A stretch of DNA of 64,000 nucleotides, from NCBI RefSeq assembly GCF_009928685.1, contig NZ_WWEO01000042.1, positions 496,001 to 560,000 of the forward strand, read 5' to 3'. The notes beneath the pieces were generated by a model that did not search any database, had not been told where the DNA came from, and worked only from the letters and a program-made list of their open reading frames with translations. Positions within the stretch are counted from its first letter, which is position 1; each line of letters begins with the position of its first letter. This document shows positions 17,201-25,409 of this stretch, piece by piece. Both the position numbers and the translations under genes were made by a program. Origin of the DNA: Mucilaginibacter agri (GTDB taxonomy: Bacteria; Bacteroidota; Bacteroidia; Sphingobacteriales; Sphingobacteriaceae).

Positions 17201-17291
17201 TTACCATCCAGAGCGCCGGGGGAGAATCTTCTTTATTTAGCATAACAACCTGCATAGCGAAGAAGATTCTTCACCTCGTTCTGAATGGCAA
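17201..17291. repeat. Intergenic repeat, about 90 bases (copy 1)
   Basis: The segment contains the inverted pair GAATCTTCTT (17224-17233) and AAGAAGATTC (17260-17269), and its ends carry ACCATCCAG and CTGAATGGCA. It aligns along its whole length with the segment at 18501-18590, which flanks the other side of the acyltransferase gene. It is probably a member of a dispersed palindromic family. Confidence 0.6.
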
Positions 17292-17340
17292 AATTGATAA
17301 TAAGGGTTTTATCTTTATTTTAGGGGACTAACGAACCCCC

Positions 17341-18495
17341 ATGTCAACCCAAACTTCCCCATCAGCACTAATACCCGAGCCGCCTAAGAAAATTGTCTAC
17401 ATAGACCATCTCAAAGTGGTACTTACTGTATTGGTAGTGTTGCACCACACTTTTATAACCTATGGTGCACCTGGCGGTTGGTATTATAGCCAAAAAACAA
17501 CTCATGTTGGCGCCATTATCCCCATGACTATGTTCGTGGCTATCAATCAGGCTTTCTTCATGGGTTTCTTTTTCTTCTTGTCGGCTTGCTTTATCCCATC
17601 TTCTTATCGAAAAAAAGGTGCAGCCCGCTTTGTTACCGATAGGCTGATCAGGCTGGGGATACCCTTGGTGTTTTATTCATTCGTACTATCGCCTATATTA
17701 AGCTATTTGGTTTATTACTTCGCCGAAGGCCACCATATCACATACATGCAATACCTCGGAGGCTTTGATGGATGGATAGATTTTGGCGTTTTATGGTTTG
17801 TAGCTGCGCTTTTACTATTTACCTTGATTTATGTTTTGTGGAAATTAATTGCAGGAAACTATAGGCTTAAGCCAACCGCCGTTCCTAAAACCGGAACCAT
17901 TGTTTTGGCTGCAATTGCCACCGGGGTAGTAAGCTTTTTAGTAAGAACGGTATTTCCTGTGGGATGGGTGTTGAAGCCGCTTGGTTTTCAACTGTCATAT
18001 TTCACGCAATACATAGTGTTATTTATTGTGGGTTTAATAGCCGCCGACAATAACTGGCTTGCCACATTGGCCGATAAAACAGGCAAACAAATGGCGCGTC
18101 TGGTAATTCTGCTCGTTATACTCTTTCCTGTTTTTTATGTAATTAAAGTAGTGATGAACACGCCTTTGGAATGGTATTCCGGAGGAATGCACTGGCAATC
18201 TTTACTATATGCTGTTTGGGAACAACTGATTGGTTTTTCTATTATAACAGCTCTGCTATCATACGGCAAAAAGCTGTGGAATAAGCCTTCTGTATTGCTG
18301 CAGAACTTGTCGCGCTATACGTTTGGCGTCTATATCTTTCATCCGTTGGTGCTTATTTCTACGGCACTTGCTTTCCGTAACCTGGCTATCGACCCGGCCA
18401 TTAAATTATTGTTTGTAGCACCATTGGTGGTAGTTTGTAGTTTTTTACTGGCAGCTATAATTGTGAAAATTCCGGGAGTGAAAAAGGTGATTTAA
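17341..18495 (+). CDS. Acyltransferase 3 family membrane protein
   Basis: The 384-residue integral membrane protein starts with about twenty cytosolic residues and then the family's first-helix pattern YIDHLKVVLTVLVVLHHTF, where the His pair is expected to be catalytic. About ten hydrophobic segments follow, and near the C-terminus TFGVYIFHPLVL is typical of acyltransferase 3 proteins such as OpgC and OafA. These enzymes move acetyl or succinyl groups onto sugars of surface glycans or secreted products. The acceptor cannot be read from the sequence. The gene is flanked by two copies of a 90-base repeat, and a strong bidirectional terminator follows. Confidence 0.85.
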   Translation: MSTQTSPSALIPEPPKKIVYIDHLKVVLTVLVVLHHTFITYGAPGGWYYSQKTTHVGAIIPMTMFVAINQAFFMGFFFFLSACFIPSSYRKKGAARFVTDRLIRLGIPLVFYSFVLSPILSYLVYYFAEGHHITYMQYLGGFDGWIDFGVLWFVAALLLFTLIYVLWKLIAGNYRLKPTAVPKTGTIVLAAIATGVVSFLVRTVFPVGWVLKPLGFQLSYFTQYIVLFIVGLIAADNNWLATLADKTGKQMARLVILLVILFPVFYVIKVVMNTPLEWYSGGMHWQSLLYAVWEQLIGFSIITALLSYGKKLWNKPSVLLQNLSRYTFGVYIFHPLVLISTALAFRNLAIDPAIKLLFVAPLVVVCSFLLAAIIVKIPGVKKVI

Positions 18496-18500
18496 CTAAT

Positions 18501-18590
18501 TTGTCATCCAGCGCCAGCGAAGGATCTTCTTTACCTAACATAACGAACCTACACGGCGAATAAGATTCTTCGCTACATTCTGAATGACAA
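18501..18590. repeat. Intergenic repeat, 90 bases (copy 2)
   Basis: It is bounded by TTGTCAT (18501-18507) and its inverse ATGACAA (18584-18590). Inside are GGATCTTCTTTA and AAGATTCTTCGC, as in the copy at 17201. Short repeats beginning GTCATCC and ending GAATGAC are common between genes in this group of bacteria. Confidence 0.65.
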
Positions 18591-18594
18591 TTAT

Positions 18595-18637
18595 ATAAAC
18601 AAAGAAGGCCCCGATATTCGGGGCCTTCTTTGTTTAT
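18595..18637. terminator. Bidirectional intrinsic terminator
   Basis: Perfect 19-base arms (18595-18613 and 18619-18637) enclose the 5-base loop ATATT. The stem has a GC-rich core (GGCCCCG) with A-rich and T-rich flanks on either side. It separates the convergent acyltransferase and fabF genes and should stop transcription from both. Confidence 0.9.
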
Positions 18638-18651
18638 ATCTATTTCCAACC

Positions 18652-19896
18652 TTACATTTTCTTAAACACGGCAATACCATTATGGCCGCCAAAGCCAAAG
18701 GTATTGCTCATGGTTACATCAATTTTGTGGTTGATGGCCTCTTTAAGCACAATATTCAGGCTGTCTGGAATGGCAGGGTCAAGCACTTCGGTATTTATGG
18801 TTGGAGGTACTACCTGATCTTTAATAGCCATTAAACAAACAATCGCTTCAATAGCACCTGCCGCACCTAATAGGTGGCCAGTCATTGATTTGGTGGCGCT
18901 GATCTGCATGTTATTCTTTTCGCCTTTGGTTAAGTTCAGGATAGCTTTAAGCTCTGATAAGTCGCCAACAGGGGTAGAAGTTGCATGCATGTTCAGGTAA
19001 TCTACATCGGCAATAGTTAAGCCAGATTCACCTAGCGCCAATTGCATAGCTTTAGCCGCACCTAAACCTTCGGGATGGGTAGCAGTCATGTGGTAAGCAT
19101 CGGCTGTCATGGCTGCTCCGGTAACCTCGGCGTAGATATGTGCGCCGCGCGCTATGGCGTGTTCGTATTCTTCTAAAACTAAGGCACCTGCACCTTCGCC
19201 CATTACAAAGCCGTCGCGATTGATGTCGAACGGACGTGATGCGTGAGTAGGATCATCGTTATTGGTCGACATGGCCTTCATCGAACTAAAACCACCGAAA
19301 GATGCCTGGTTAATAGGCGCTTCAGATCCACCGGTAACGATGATCTTAGCTTTACCTAAGCGGATATAGTTAAAGGCATCCATAATGGCGGTGTTAGAGG
19401 TAGCACAGGCCGAAACGGTAGTGTAGTTGATACCCATAAAACCATTACGCAAGGAAATCATGCCCGATGCCATGTTGATTAACATTTTAGGAATGAAGAA
19501 TGGGTTAAAACGAGGATGACCATCGCCCTGAGCAAAGCCTGTAACCTGCTCTTCAAATGTTTCCATCCCGCCCTGGCCCGAACCCCAGATTACACCCACA
19601 TCAAACGGGTCCATTTTGCTGAAATCGAAGCCCGAATCTTTGATAGCCTCATCTGAAGCTACGTAAGCGTATTGGGTAAATGAATCGGTGCGTTTCAGAT
19701 CGGCGCGATCGATAAAGTCGGCCGGGTTAAAATCTTTCAATTCACAAGCAACCTGACTGCGGAACAGGGTAGGATCGAACTTTGTGATTCGGCCTGCACC
19801 GCTTTTCCCTGACACGATATTCTGCCAGAATGATTTTACATCATTACCGATAGGGGTTAATGCGCCCAGGCCGGTAACTACCACTCTTTTTAACAT
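18652..19896 (-). CDS. fabF: Beta-ketoacyl-ACP synthase II
   Basis: The 414-residue condensing enzyme has the full catalytic triad: Cys164 in TVSACATSN, His304 in NMHATSTPVGD and His341 in SMTGHLLGAAG. It matches FabF length (about 413). The enzyme extends acyl-ACP by condensation with malonyl-ACP in fatty acid synthesis. No acyl carrier protein or other fab gene is adjacent, so it may be a second copy in the genome rather than the housekeeping one. Its promoter region carries TACATTTG and an exact copy of the TetR operator core, suggesting control by the neighbouring regulator. Confidence 0.95.
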   Translation of the reverse strand: MLKRVVVTGLGALTPIGNDVKSFWQNIVSGKSGAGRITKFDPTLFRSQVACELKDFNPADFIDRADLKRTDSFTQYAYVASDEAIKDSGFDFSKMDPFDVGVIWGSGQGGMETFEEQVTGFAQGDGHPRFNPFFIPKMLINMASGMISLRNGFMGINYTTVSACATSNTAIMDAFNYIRLGKAKIIVTGGSEAPINQASFGGFSSMKAMSTNNDDPTHASRPFDINRDGFVMGEGAGALVLEEYEHAIARGAHIYAEVTGAAMTADAYHMTATHPEGLGAAKAMQLALGESGLTIADVDYLNMHATSTPVGDLSELKAILNLTKGEKNNMQISATKSMTGHLLGAAGAIEAIVCLMAIKDQVVPPTINTEVLDPAIPDSLNIVLKEAINHKIDVTMSNTFGFGGHNGIAVFKKM

Positions 19897-19918
19897 GTTG
19901 TTATTTTAAAAATTTGCG

Positions 19919-19953
19919 CAAATGTACAAAATAATTAAAATACCAATTGGTAT
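19919..19953 (-). promoter_or_regulatory. fabF promoter with TetR operator
   Basis: On the minus strand the -7 element TACATTTG (19919-19926) lies 22 bases before the fabF ATG. The perfect palindrome ATACCAATTGGTAT (19940-19953) lies just upstream, and its TTG could itself serve as the -33 element at a spacing of 17 bases. The core is identical to the sites around tetR and the pump. Confidence 0.65.
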
Positions 19954-20039
19954 ATAAATATAACGCCAATGTAAAGGTATTTAGCAGGTTTGAAACCCTG
20001 CTTTAAAACGCTAATTTAGCCATTTCTTAACCGCCATTA

Positions 20040-20177
20040 ATGAAAGAGAAAGAAAAGCTGGACATAAGTTTCTGGACCAAATACAAGCAATTTGCCGGCA
20101 ACGAGATATTGCTTTACGTAATTATGGTTGTGGGTATCGTGTTGGGTATTTTTATCATCTCTTTCTTTGTAAAATAA
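20040..20177 (+). CDS. Small single-pass membrane protein (45 residues)
   Basis: From ATG at 20040 to TAA at 20175-20177 there is a 45-residue frame. It opens with a charged segment (MKEKEKLDISFWTKYKQF) and ends with one clear membrane helix (LLYVIMVVGIVLGIFIISFF, about residues 24-43) and a closing VK. The pattern of Lys-rich N-terminus plus one helix is typical of small membrane proteins and unlikely by chance. The Crp-like regulator starts 6 bases after its stop, so they probably share a transcript. No family is recognised and no function is proposed. Confidence 0.65.
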   Translation: MKEKEKLDISFWTKYKQFAGNEILLYVIMVVGIVLGIFIISFFVK

Positions 20178-20183
20178 ATTATC

Positions 20184-20762
20184 GTGTTTGAAGTTTTCAG
20201 AAAATACCTCGACAGCCGTATCAGTTTAACCGACGAGCAATTCGATCGGATCACGTCTGTGGCTACCTTAAAGAAACTTCGCAAAAAGCAATACCTTTTG
20301 CAACAAGGCGATGTATGGCGTTTTAACGCATTTATACAAAAGGGATGTGTTAGAGTTTATACGGTTGATGACAAGGGCCTGGAGCACGTGCTTAGTTTTG
20401 CCCAAGAAAATTGGTGGACCGGCGATCGTGAAAGTCTGCTAACCGGCAATCCCGCTAAATTTAACGTGGATGCCATAGAGGATTCAGAAATTGTGCTGAT
20501 CGCCAAACCGGACTTTGATCTCATTTGCAAGGAAATACCGGTATTTAATGACATGGTGCACGACATTATCCAAAGGAGTTTCGTTGCCTCGCAAAACCGG
20601 ATCCATGCTTCCATCAGTTACACGGCCGAAGAAAAGTACCTCGATTTTGTGAAGAAGTACCCCGATTTTGCAGTTCGTATTCCTCAGCATATGATTGCCT
20701 CTTATCTGGGAGTTACCGCCGAAACTTTGAGCAGGGTTAGGAAGGTTAGCGCGAAGAAGTAA
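20184..20762 (+). CDS. Crp/Fnr family regulator
   Basis: The 192-residue protein begins with GTG at 20184. It has an N-terminal cyclic-nucleotide-binding-like beta-barrel (about residues 20-130; KQYLLQQGDVW and the NPAKFNVDAIEDSE region). A short C-terminal helix-turn-helix contains MIASYLGVTAETLSRVRK. This is the compact Bacteroidota form; the residues that bind cAMP in E. coli CRP are not obvious, so the effector is unknown. A 45-residue membrane protein precedes it by 6 bases. The downstream 600 bases contain only repeats. Confidence 0.88.
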   Translation: MFEVFRKYLDSRISLTDEQFDRITSVATLKKLRKKQYLLQQGDVWRFNAFIQKGCVRVYTVDDKGLEHVLSFAQENWWTGDRESLLTGNPAKFNVDAIEDSEIVLIAKPDFDLICKEIPVFNDMVHDIIQRSFVASQNRIHASISYTAEEKYLDFVKKYPDFAVRIPQHMIASYLGVTAETLSRVRKVSAKK

Positions 20763-20790
20763 TCATGGAATCCACGTTAGTTTTACCGCG

Positions 20791-20826
20791 CGTCATTGCG
20801 AGCGATAGCGAAGCAATCTCAGACGA
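20791..20826. repeat. Short palindromic repeat (GTCATTGCGAG family, second copy)
   Basis: CGTCATTGCGAGCGATAGCG followed by AAGCAATCTC. It shares GTCATTGCGAG and CGAAGCAA with 847-885. It lies in the 600-base gene-free stretch downstream of the Crp-like gene. Confidence 0.6.
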
Positions 20827-20901
20827 TTAGCACTGCCCTAAATAGCGCAGAATCCGTTTTTCATTAGGGAGGGTGGGGTGATTTATGAACCGTCAGTGGA
20901 T

Positions 20902-21167
20902 GTCACTTTCTTTTTTGCCGAAAAAAGAAAGTAACCAAAGAAAAACTCGTGGCTGCTTTATTTTCTGTTAAAGGCAGTGCTTAGGCAGGATCGGTACCAT
21001 CCGAAAATCAAGAGGCCACATGAAGACAGTTATGATAAGATAGTGGTTGGTCGGGTTAACTTTTCAGAGCGGTGGCCTGTCAGAAAAGCGGGCCTTGCGT
21101 TGGCCTTGTGTGGGGAAGCTTTTTTTTGACTTGACTTTTGGTTACTTTTTGTCTAAGAAAAAGTGAC
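20902..21167. repeat. MITE-like repeat element with terminal hairpins (266 bases)
   Basis: The element is bounded by GTCACTTT (20902-20909) and AAAGTGAC (21160-21167). The left end forms a perfect hairpin, ACTTTCTTTTTT (20905-20916), loop GCCG, AAAAAAGAAAGT (20921-20932). Inside, AAAGTAACCAAA (20928-20939) is repeated in inverse as TTTGGTTACTTT (21137-21148). The right end also folds (ACTTTTT and AAAAAGT). No significant frame is enclosed. The structure suggests a non-autonomous mobile or palindromic dispersed element. It fills most of the gene-free stretch 20763-21359; the short remainders show nothing else. Confidence 0.65.
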
Positions 21168-21359
21168 TAGGCCCCTGCGGCCATGAGCAGACTAACATTC
21201 ATGCAACCGTAACCCCTTCAAACATTTACTGGCCTTGCATTATAGTCCAGTAAGCCTAAGTATTCTTTCTTGACATTTATCAATTTCTTTCTTACCAAAT
21301 ATCAACGTTCCGGAACCTGTTTGCGTTGCAACTTTGTAATACAAAAACAAATAGAAATC

Positions 21360-22223
21360 ATGTCAAAAGTAGTTTTAATAACCGGAACAAGTACAGGAAT
21401 GGGTAAGTTAACCGCCATCACTTTAGCTAAAGCAGGCTATAAAGTTATTGCAGGTATGCGTGGTACTACAGGCAAAAACCAACTAGCTGCTGGTGAGCTT
21501 AATGCCATCCCTAATATAGAAGTAGCCGAATTAGATGTAACCAATGATGCATCAGTAAATAACGCCGTACACCAAGTTTTGGATAAATATGGCAAAATAG
21601 ATGTGCTGGTAAACAACGCTGGTTTAAGTGGCTTTGGTGTAATAGAAGGTTACACAATAGACCAGGTGAAAAGCCTTTTCGAGGTTAATTTTTACGGTGT
21701 GTTGCGTACTTATCAGGCTGTGCTGCCGGGCATGCGTGCCGCTAAAGATGGGTTGATCATTAATCTCTCTACCGGTGCCAGCGGTTTTACGCTGCCGTTT
21801 ATGGTGCCCTATATGGCCTCTAAATTTGCAATGGAATCGTTGATAGAAGGTTTTCAGCTAGAGTTGAAGCCCTACGGCATCGAGAATGTGTCGATCCCTT
21901 CAGGAGTTTATCCAACCGAAATGACGAATGGTACCAAAACTGGAGTAAACGCTGATAAACCTGAAATACTGGCAGATTATGGCGAAGAAGCAAGCGACCG
22001 TTTCGGCGCAATGGGGCAAGCTCTATTTGGTAAAATGGCCGATTTTAACATGAACCCGCAAACCATTGCCGATGGTATTTTGGAACTGATTGAGAAACCA
22101 AAAGGTACCCGTCCGCTCCGTTTCCCGCTGGATGCCGTTGCTTTGGGTGCCGACCAGGAGTTTATTGATGCCCGTGCCAACATTAAAGATAAATGGGCTA
22201 AAAATTACGGGTTTAATTTATAA
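21360..22223 (+). CDS. Short-chain dehydrogenase/reductase
   Basis: From ATG at 21360 the protein has 287 residues. A longer in-frame start at 21270 would add an improbable hydrophobic and Cys-containing leader and is not used. Classical SDR features are TGTSTGMGKLT (cofactor loop, near residue 8), NNAG near residue 85 and YMASK for the catalytic Tyr/Lys near residue 150. The length beyond 250 and the sequence GVYPTEMTNG suggest the subgroup related to ketoreductases acting on larger substrates. A terminator follows 14 bases after the stop, so it is transcribed alone. Substrate unknown. Confidence 0.88.
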   Translation: MSKVVLITGTSTGMGKLTAITLAKAGYKVIAGMRGTTGKNQLAAGELNAIPNIEVAELDVTNDASVNNAVHQVLDKYGKIDVLVNNAGLSGFGVIEGYTIDQVKSLFEVNFYGVLRTYQAVLPGMRAAKDGLIINLSTGASGFTLPFMVPYMASKFAMESLIEGFQLELKPYGIENVSIPSGVYPTEMTNGTKTGVNADKPEILADYGEEASDRFGAMGQALFGKMADFNMNPQTIADGILELIEKPKGTRPLRFPLDAVALGADQEFIDARANIKDKWAKNYGFNL

Positions 22224-22236
22224 TTACCAATTAAGC

Positions 22237-22279
22237 AAAACAACAAAAGCTCCTGCATGTCAGGAGCTTTTGTTGTTTT
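22237..22279 (+). terminator. Intrinsic terminator
   Basis: Perfect 19-base arms (22237-22255 and 22261-22279) around the loop CATGT. The core is AGCTCCTG/CAGGAGCT with A-rich left and T-rich right flanks, directly after the SDR stop codon. Confidence 0.9.
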
Positions 22280-22304
22280 ATAACTCTGCTAAAATGGCAT
22301 AATA

Positions 22305-22316
22305 TACCAATCGGTA
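22305..22316. promoter_or_regulatory. Degenerate TetR operator before lpdA
   Basis: TACCAATCGGTA matches the inner 12 bases of the operator core ATACCAATTGGTAT with one substitution (T to C). It overlaps TACATTTA (22315-22322), a near match to the -7 element, 28 bases before the first lpdA ATG. A weaker member of the same regulon is possible. Confidence 0.45.
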
Positions 22317-22350
22317 CATTTATTGATATATTGCTTACATAATTCAAATC

Positions 22351-23772
22351 ATGGAAAGCAAACTCATGGAAAATCAATATGATGTAGTATATATAGGCTC
22401 CGGTCCAGGTGGGTATACCGGTGCCATCAGGGCTTCGCAATTGGGTTACAAAGTGGCCATCGTGGAGAAATATAATACTTTGGGTGGTACCTGTACCAAT
22501 GTGGGCTGTATCCCCGCAAAGGCTTTATTGGATAGTACCGAACATTTTCACCAGGCTAAAGAGCAGTTTAAAACACATGGTATCAACCTAAACGGCGATA
22601 TCAGTTTAGATTTCGGCCAGTTTATTAAACGCAAAAGTGAGGTAATTGGCCAAAATACTTCGGGGCTGATCTACCTGATGAAAAAAAACAAGATCGATGT
22701 TCACCAAGGGCTGGGTAGCTTTGTAGATAATACCCATTTAAAAGTTACTGCTGATGGTAAGGAGACCGTACTTACCAGCAAATATTTTGTTATTGCAACA
22801 GGTTCAAAACCATCGAGCATACCTGGGGTAACTATCGATAAAAAACGCATTATTACTTCAACAGAAAGTCTGTCATTACCCGCCCAGCCAAAATCAATGA
22901 TCATAATTGGCGGTGGTGTAATCGGAGTGGAACTAGCCTCGGTTTACGCCCGTATCGGCACTGACGTTACTATTATAGAATATACCGATTCACTGATCCC
23001 GACTATGGACCGCGAATTAGGCAAGGCTTTATACAAAACCTTGAGCAAACTAAACATCAAAATGTTGCTAAGCAGTAAAGTACAATCCGCTGCTAACTTG
23101 GGCGAATCGTCATCCGTTAAATTTTTAGATAAAGACGGTAAAGAACAGGAAATTACCGCCGACTACGTTCTGGTTGCTGTGGGCCGTCGTGCTTATACCG
23201 ATGGATTGAATTTACAAGCCGCTGGTATAGAGACGGAGAAAAATGGCAAAGTAAAAGTGAACGGTCAGCTGCAAACTAATGTGCCAAATATTTATGCTAT
23301 AGGTGACGTTATTGATGGCCCAATGCTAGCCCATAAAGCTGAGGACGAAGGAACTTTTGTGGCTGAAGTTATAAACGGGCAAAAACCGCATATCAATTAT
23401 AATTTAATTCCCGGTGTGGTTTACACATGGCCAGAGGTTGCGTCTGTAGGCCAAACCGAAGAGCAATTAAAGGCTGCAGGTATAGAATATAAATCAGGCA
23501 AGTTTCCATATTCGGCCAGTGCGCGTGCAAGGGCTTCGATGGATACTGATGGTTTTGTAAAAGTACTCGTATCGCCTAAATATGGCGAAGTGTTGGGCGT
23601 ACACATCATAGGCCCTCGTGCTGCCGATGTTATCGCACAATCTGTCGTGGGTATGGAGTACGAAGTTACTGCCGAAGATATGTACCGCATTAGCTACGCT
23701 CACCCAACTTATTCGGAAGCACTAAAAGATGCTTACCTGATCGCATCTGGTCAGGGCGCTATTAATATCTGA
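22351..23772 (+). CDS. lpdA: Dihydrolipoyl dehydrogenase
   Basis: The 473-residue flavoprotein has the FAD loop (YIGSGPGGYTGA, residues 14-25), the redox disulfide in GGTCTNVGCIP (Cys48 and Cys53), the NAD loop IIGGGVIGVE, and the C-terminal interface AHPTYSEAL with the catalytic His. It regenerates lipoamide for pyruvate or 2-oxoglutarate dehydrogenase and the glycine cleavage system. No E1 or E2 gene is adjacent, so it is an unlinked copy. A second in-frame ATG at 22366 is preceded by GGAAAG and could be the real start; it removes only five residues. A weak TetR-like site precedes it. Confidence 0.95.
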   Translation: MESKLMENQYDVVYIGSGPGGYTGAIRASQLGYKVAIVEKYNTLGGTCTNVGCIPAKALLDSTEHFHQAKEQFKTHGINLNGDISLDFGQFIKRKSEVIGQNTSGLIYLMKKNKIDVHQGLGSFVDNTHLKVTADGKETVLTSKYFVIATGSKPSSIPGVTIDKKRIITSTESLSLPAQPKSMIIIGGGVIGVELASVYARIGTDVTIIEYTDSLIPTMDRELGKALYKTLSKLNIKMLLSSKVQSAANLGESSSVKFLDKDGKEQEITADYVLVAVGRRAYTDGLNLQAAGIETEKNGKVKVNGQLQTNVPNIYAIGDVIDGPMLAHKAEDEGTFVAEVINGQKPHINYNLIPGVVYTWPEVASVGQTEEQLKAAGIEYKSGKFPYSASARARASMDTDGFVKVLVSPKYGEVLGVHIIGPRAADVIAQSVVGMEYEVTAEDMYRISYAHPTYSEALKDAYLIASGQGAINI

Positions 23773-23802
23773 CATATATTATATTCTTAATTTTTCTTTT
23801 TG

Positions 23803-23837
23803 AGCCGGTTTGTCTTTTTAGGCAAGTCGGCTTTTTT
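23803..23837 (+). terminator. Intrinsic terminator after lpdA
   Basis: AGCCGGTTTGTCT and AGGCAAGTCGGCT pair with some G-U pairs, followed by six T residues (23832-23837). It lies about 30 bases after the lpdA stop. Confidence 0.7.
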
Positions 23838-23901
23838 GTTGTTTAACCAATAGCGTTGTAATCAATTAAACACCTTTATCCCAATACCTTGTTGTAATGG
23901 T

Positions 23902-25365
23902 ATGAAGGTATTACTGGCTGGTGCTAACGGATATATCGGGACACGTTTGATTCCTGTTCTGCTCGAGAAGGGTTGCGATATTGTATGTCTTGTGAGGGAT
24001 AAACGCCGCTTTAGAGAAAATAGTGATTATGCTAACCGGGTAACTTTAATAACGGGAGATCTGCTGAAGGCTGAAACGATGGAGAACTTTCCAACAGATA
24101 TTGATGCTGCGTATTATCTTGTGCATTCCATGGCGCAGGCAAATGACTTTTCGGAAATGGAAGCCAGCTCATCGCAGAATTTTTTGAATGCACTTGATAA
24201 AACAAACTGCAAGCAGATCATATACCTCAGTGGCATTACCAACGATAATAACTTATCTAATCACTTAAAATCGCGCCGGCATGTGGAGGATGTTTTGTCG
24301 GCAGGTAATGCACAATTAACGGTGTTGCGTGCTGCAATAATCATTGGCTCCGGAAGTGCCTCATTCGAGATCATTCGCGACCTGACTGAGAAACTGCCCA
24401 TTATGACGGTGCCCCGTTGGGTAAATACCAAATGCCAGCCAATAGCAATACGCGACATTTTGTTTTATCTCGAAAATGTATTGCTGAATGATAAGACTCT
24501 TGGCAAAACTTTTGATATAGGAGGCCCGGATATCCTGTCTTTTAAACAGATGATGCTAAGGTATGCGAAAGTGCGAAAGCTAAAACGATACATTATCACA
24601 ATCCCCTTTCTATCGCCTAAAATATCATCCTACTGGTTATATTTCGTGACCTCGACAAGTTATTCGCTGGCGCAGAGCCTGGTGGATAGCATGAAGAACG
24701 AAACCGTTGTCAAAGATCACAAGATCAACGAAATTATTCCGCATGAGTGTTTAAGTTATGAAGAAGCGTTGAAGTTGGCCTTTGAGAAGATTGAACAAAA
24801 CTCTATTGCCTCAAGCTGGAAAGACGCCCTGAACATAGGCTACCTTAACCCGGCATTTATGGATCAGATTAAAGTGCCGCAAAACGGAACCAAAGAATAC
24901 AAGGTTAAACTTCCGTTTAAGCAGGATACCGACAAGGTGATGAGCAACATATGGGCCATTGGAGGTAACCGGGGTTGGTATTACTGGGACTGGATCTGGG
25001 GTATCCGCGGGGTGATGGACAAGATGGTAGGAGGGGTAGGCCTAAGGCGGGGTCGTACCAGCAGCGTAGATGTTTTCGCGGGTAACACGATTGACTTTTG
25101 GCGTGTGCTACTTGCCGATAAAGTGAATAAACGTTTGTTGCTTTATGCCGAAATGAAGCTGCCCGGCGAAGCTTGGCTGGAGTTTAAAATTGTAGAACGC
25201 CCTGGCAAGAAATTTTTGAGCCAGGTAGCCACATTTCGTCCAAATGGACTTTTAGGCAGGTTATATTGGGCGGCGATGTTTCCCTTCCATGTATTTATTT
25301 TTAGGGGGATGGCTAATCGTATTGTGAGTTACGAGCAAATACCGGTGCAAACGAAAAAAGCCTGA
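23902..25365 (+). CDS. NAD(P)-binding epimerase-like protein with C-terminal DUF2867
   Basis: The 487-residue protein has an N-terminal atypical SDR domain (about residues 1-290; loop LLAGANGYIGTRLIP at 4-18, with AYYLVHSMAQANDFSEME near residue 73). A DUF2867 domain follows (about residues 330-480; WAIGGNRGWYYWDWIWGIRG near 351). This two-domain arrangement is a known but uncharacterised family. The active-site YxxxK of classical SDR is not evident. The gene ends inside its own terminator, whose stem begins before the stop codon. Function is not known; a role in lipid or membrane-associated redox chemistry has no direct support. Confidence 0.82.
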   Translation: MKVLLAGANGYIGTRLIPVLLEKGCDIVCLVRDKRRFRENSDYANRVTLITGDLLKAETMENFPTDIDAAYYLVHSMAQANDFSEMEASSSQNFLNALDKTNCKQIIYLSGITNDNNLSNHLKSRRHVEDVLSAGNAQLTVLRAAIIIGSGSASFEIIRDLTEKLPIMTVPRWVNTKCQPIAIRDILFYLENVLLNDKTLGKTFDIGGPDILSFKQMMLRYAKVRKLKRYIITIPFLSPKISSYWLYFVTSTSYSLAQSLVDSMKNETVVKDHKINEIIPHECLSYEEALKLAFEKIEQNSIASSWKDALNIGYLNPAFMDQIKVPQNGTKEYKVKLPFKQDTDKVMSNIWAIGGNRGWYYWDWIWGIRGVMDKMVGGVGLRRGRTSSVDVFAGNTIDFWRVLLADKVNKRLLLYAEMKLPGEAWLEFKIVERPGKKFLSQVATFRPNGLLGRLYWAAMFPFHVFIFRGMANRIVSYEQIPVQTKKA

Positions 25366-25385
25366 TACACGAGCATCAGGCTTTT
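25356..25385 (+). terminator. Intrinsic terminator overlapping the stop codon
   Basis: AAAAGCCTGAT (25356-25366) pairs with ATCAGGCTTTT (25375-25385) around an 8-base loop. The TGA stop of the DUF2867-type gene lies within the left arm. Confidence 0.85.
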
Positions 25386-25409
25386 GGGATATATATGGAG
25401 TTGATAACA

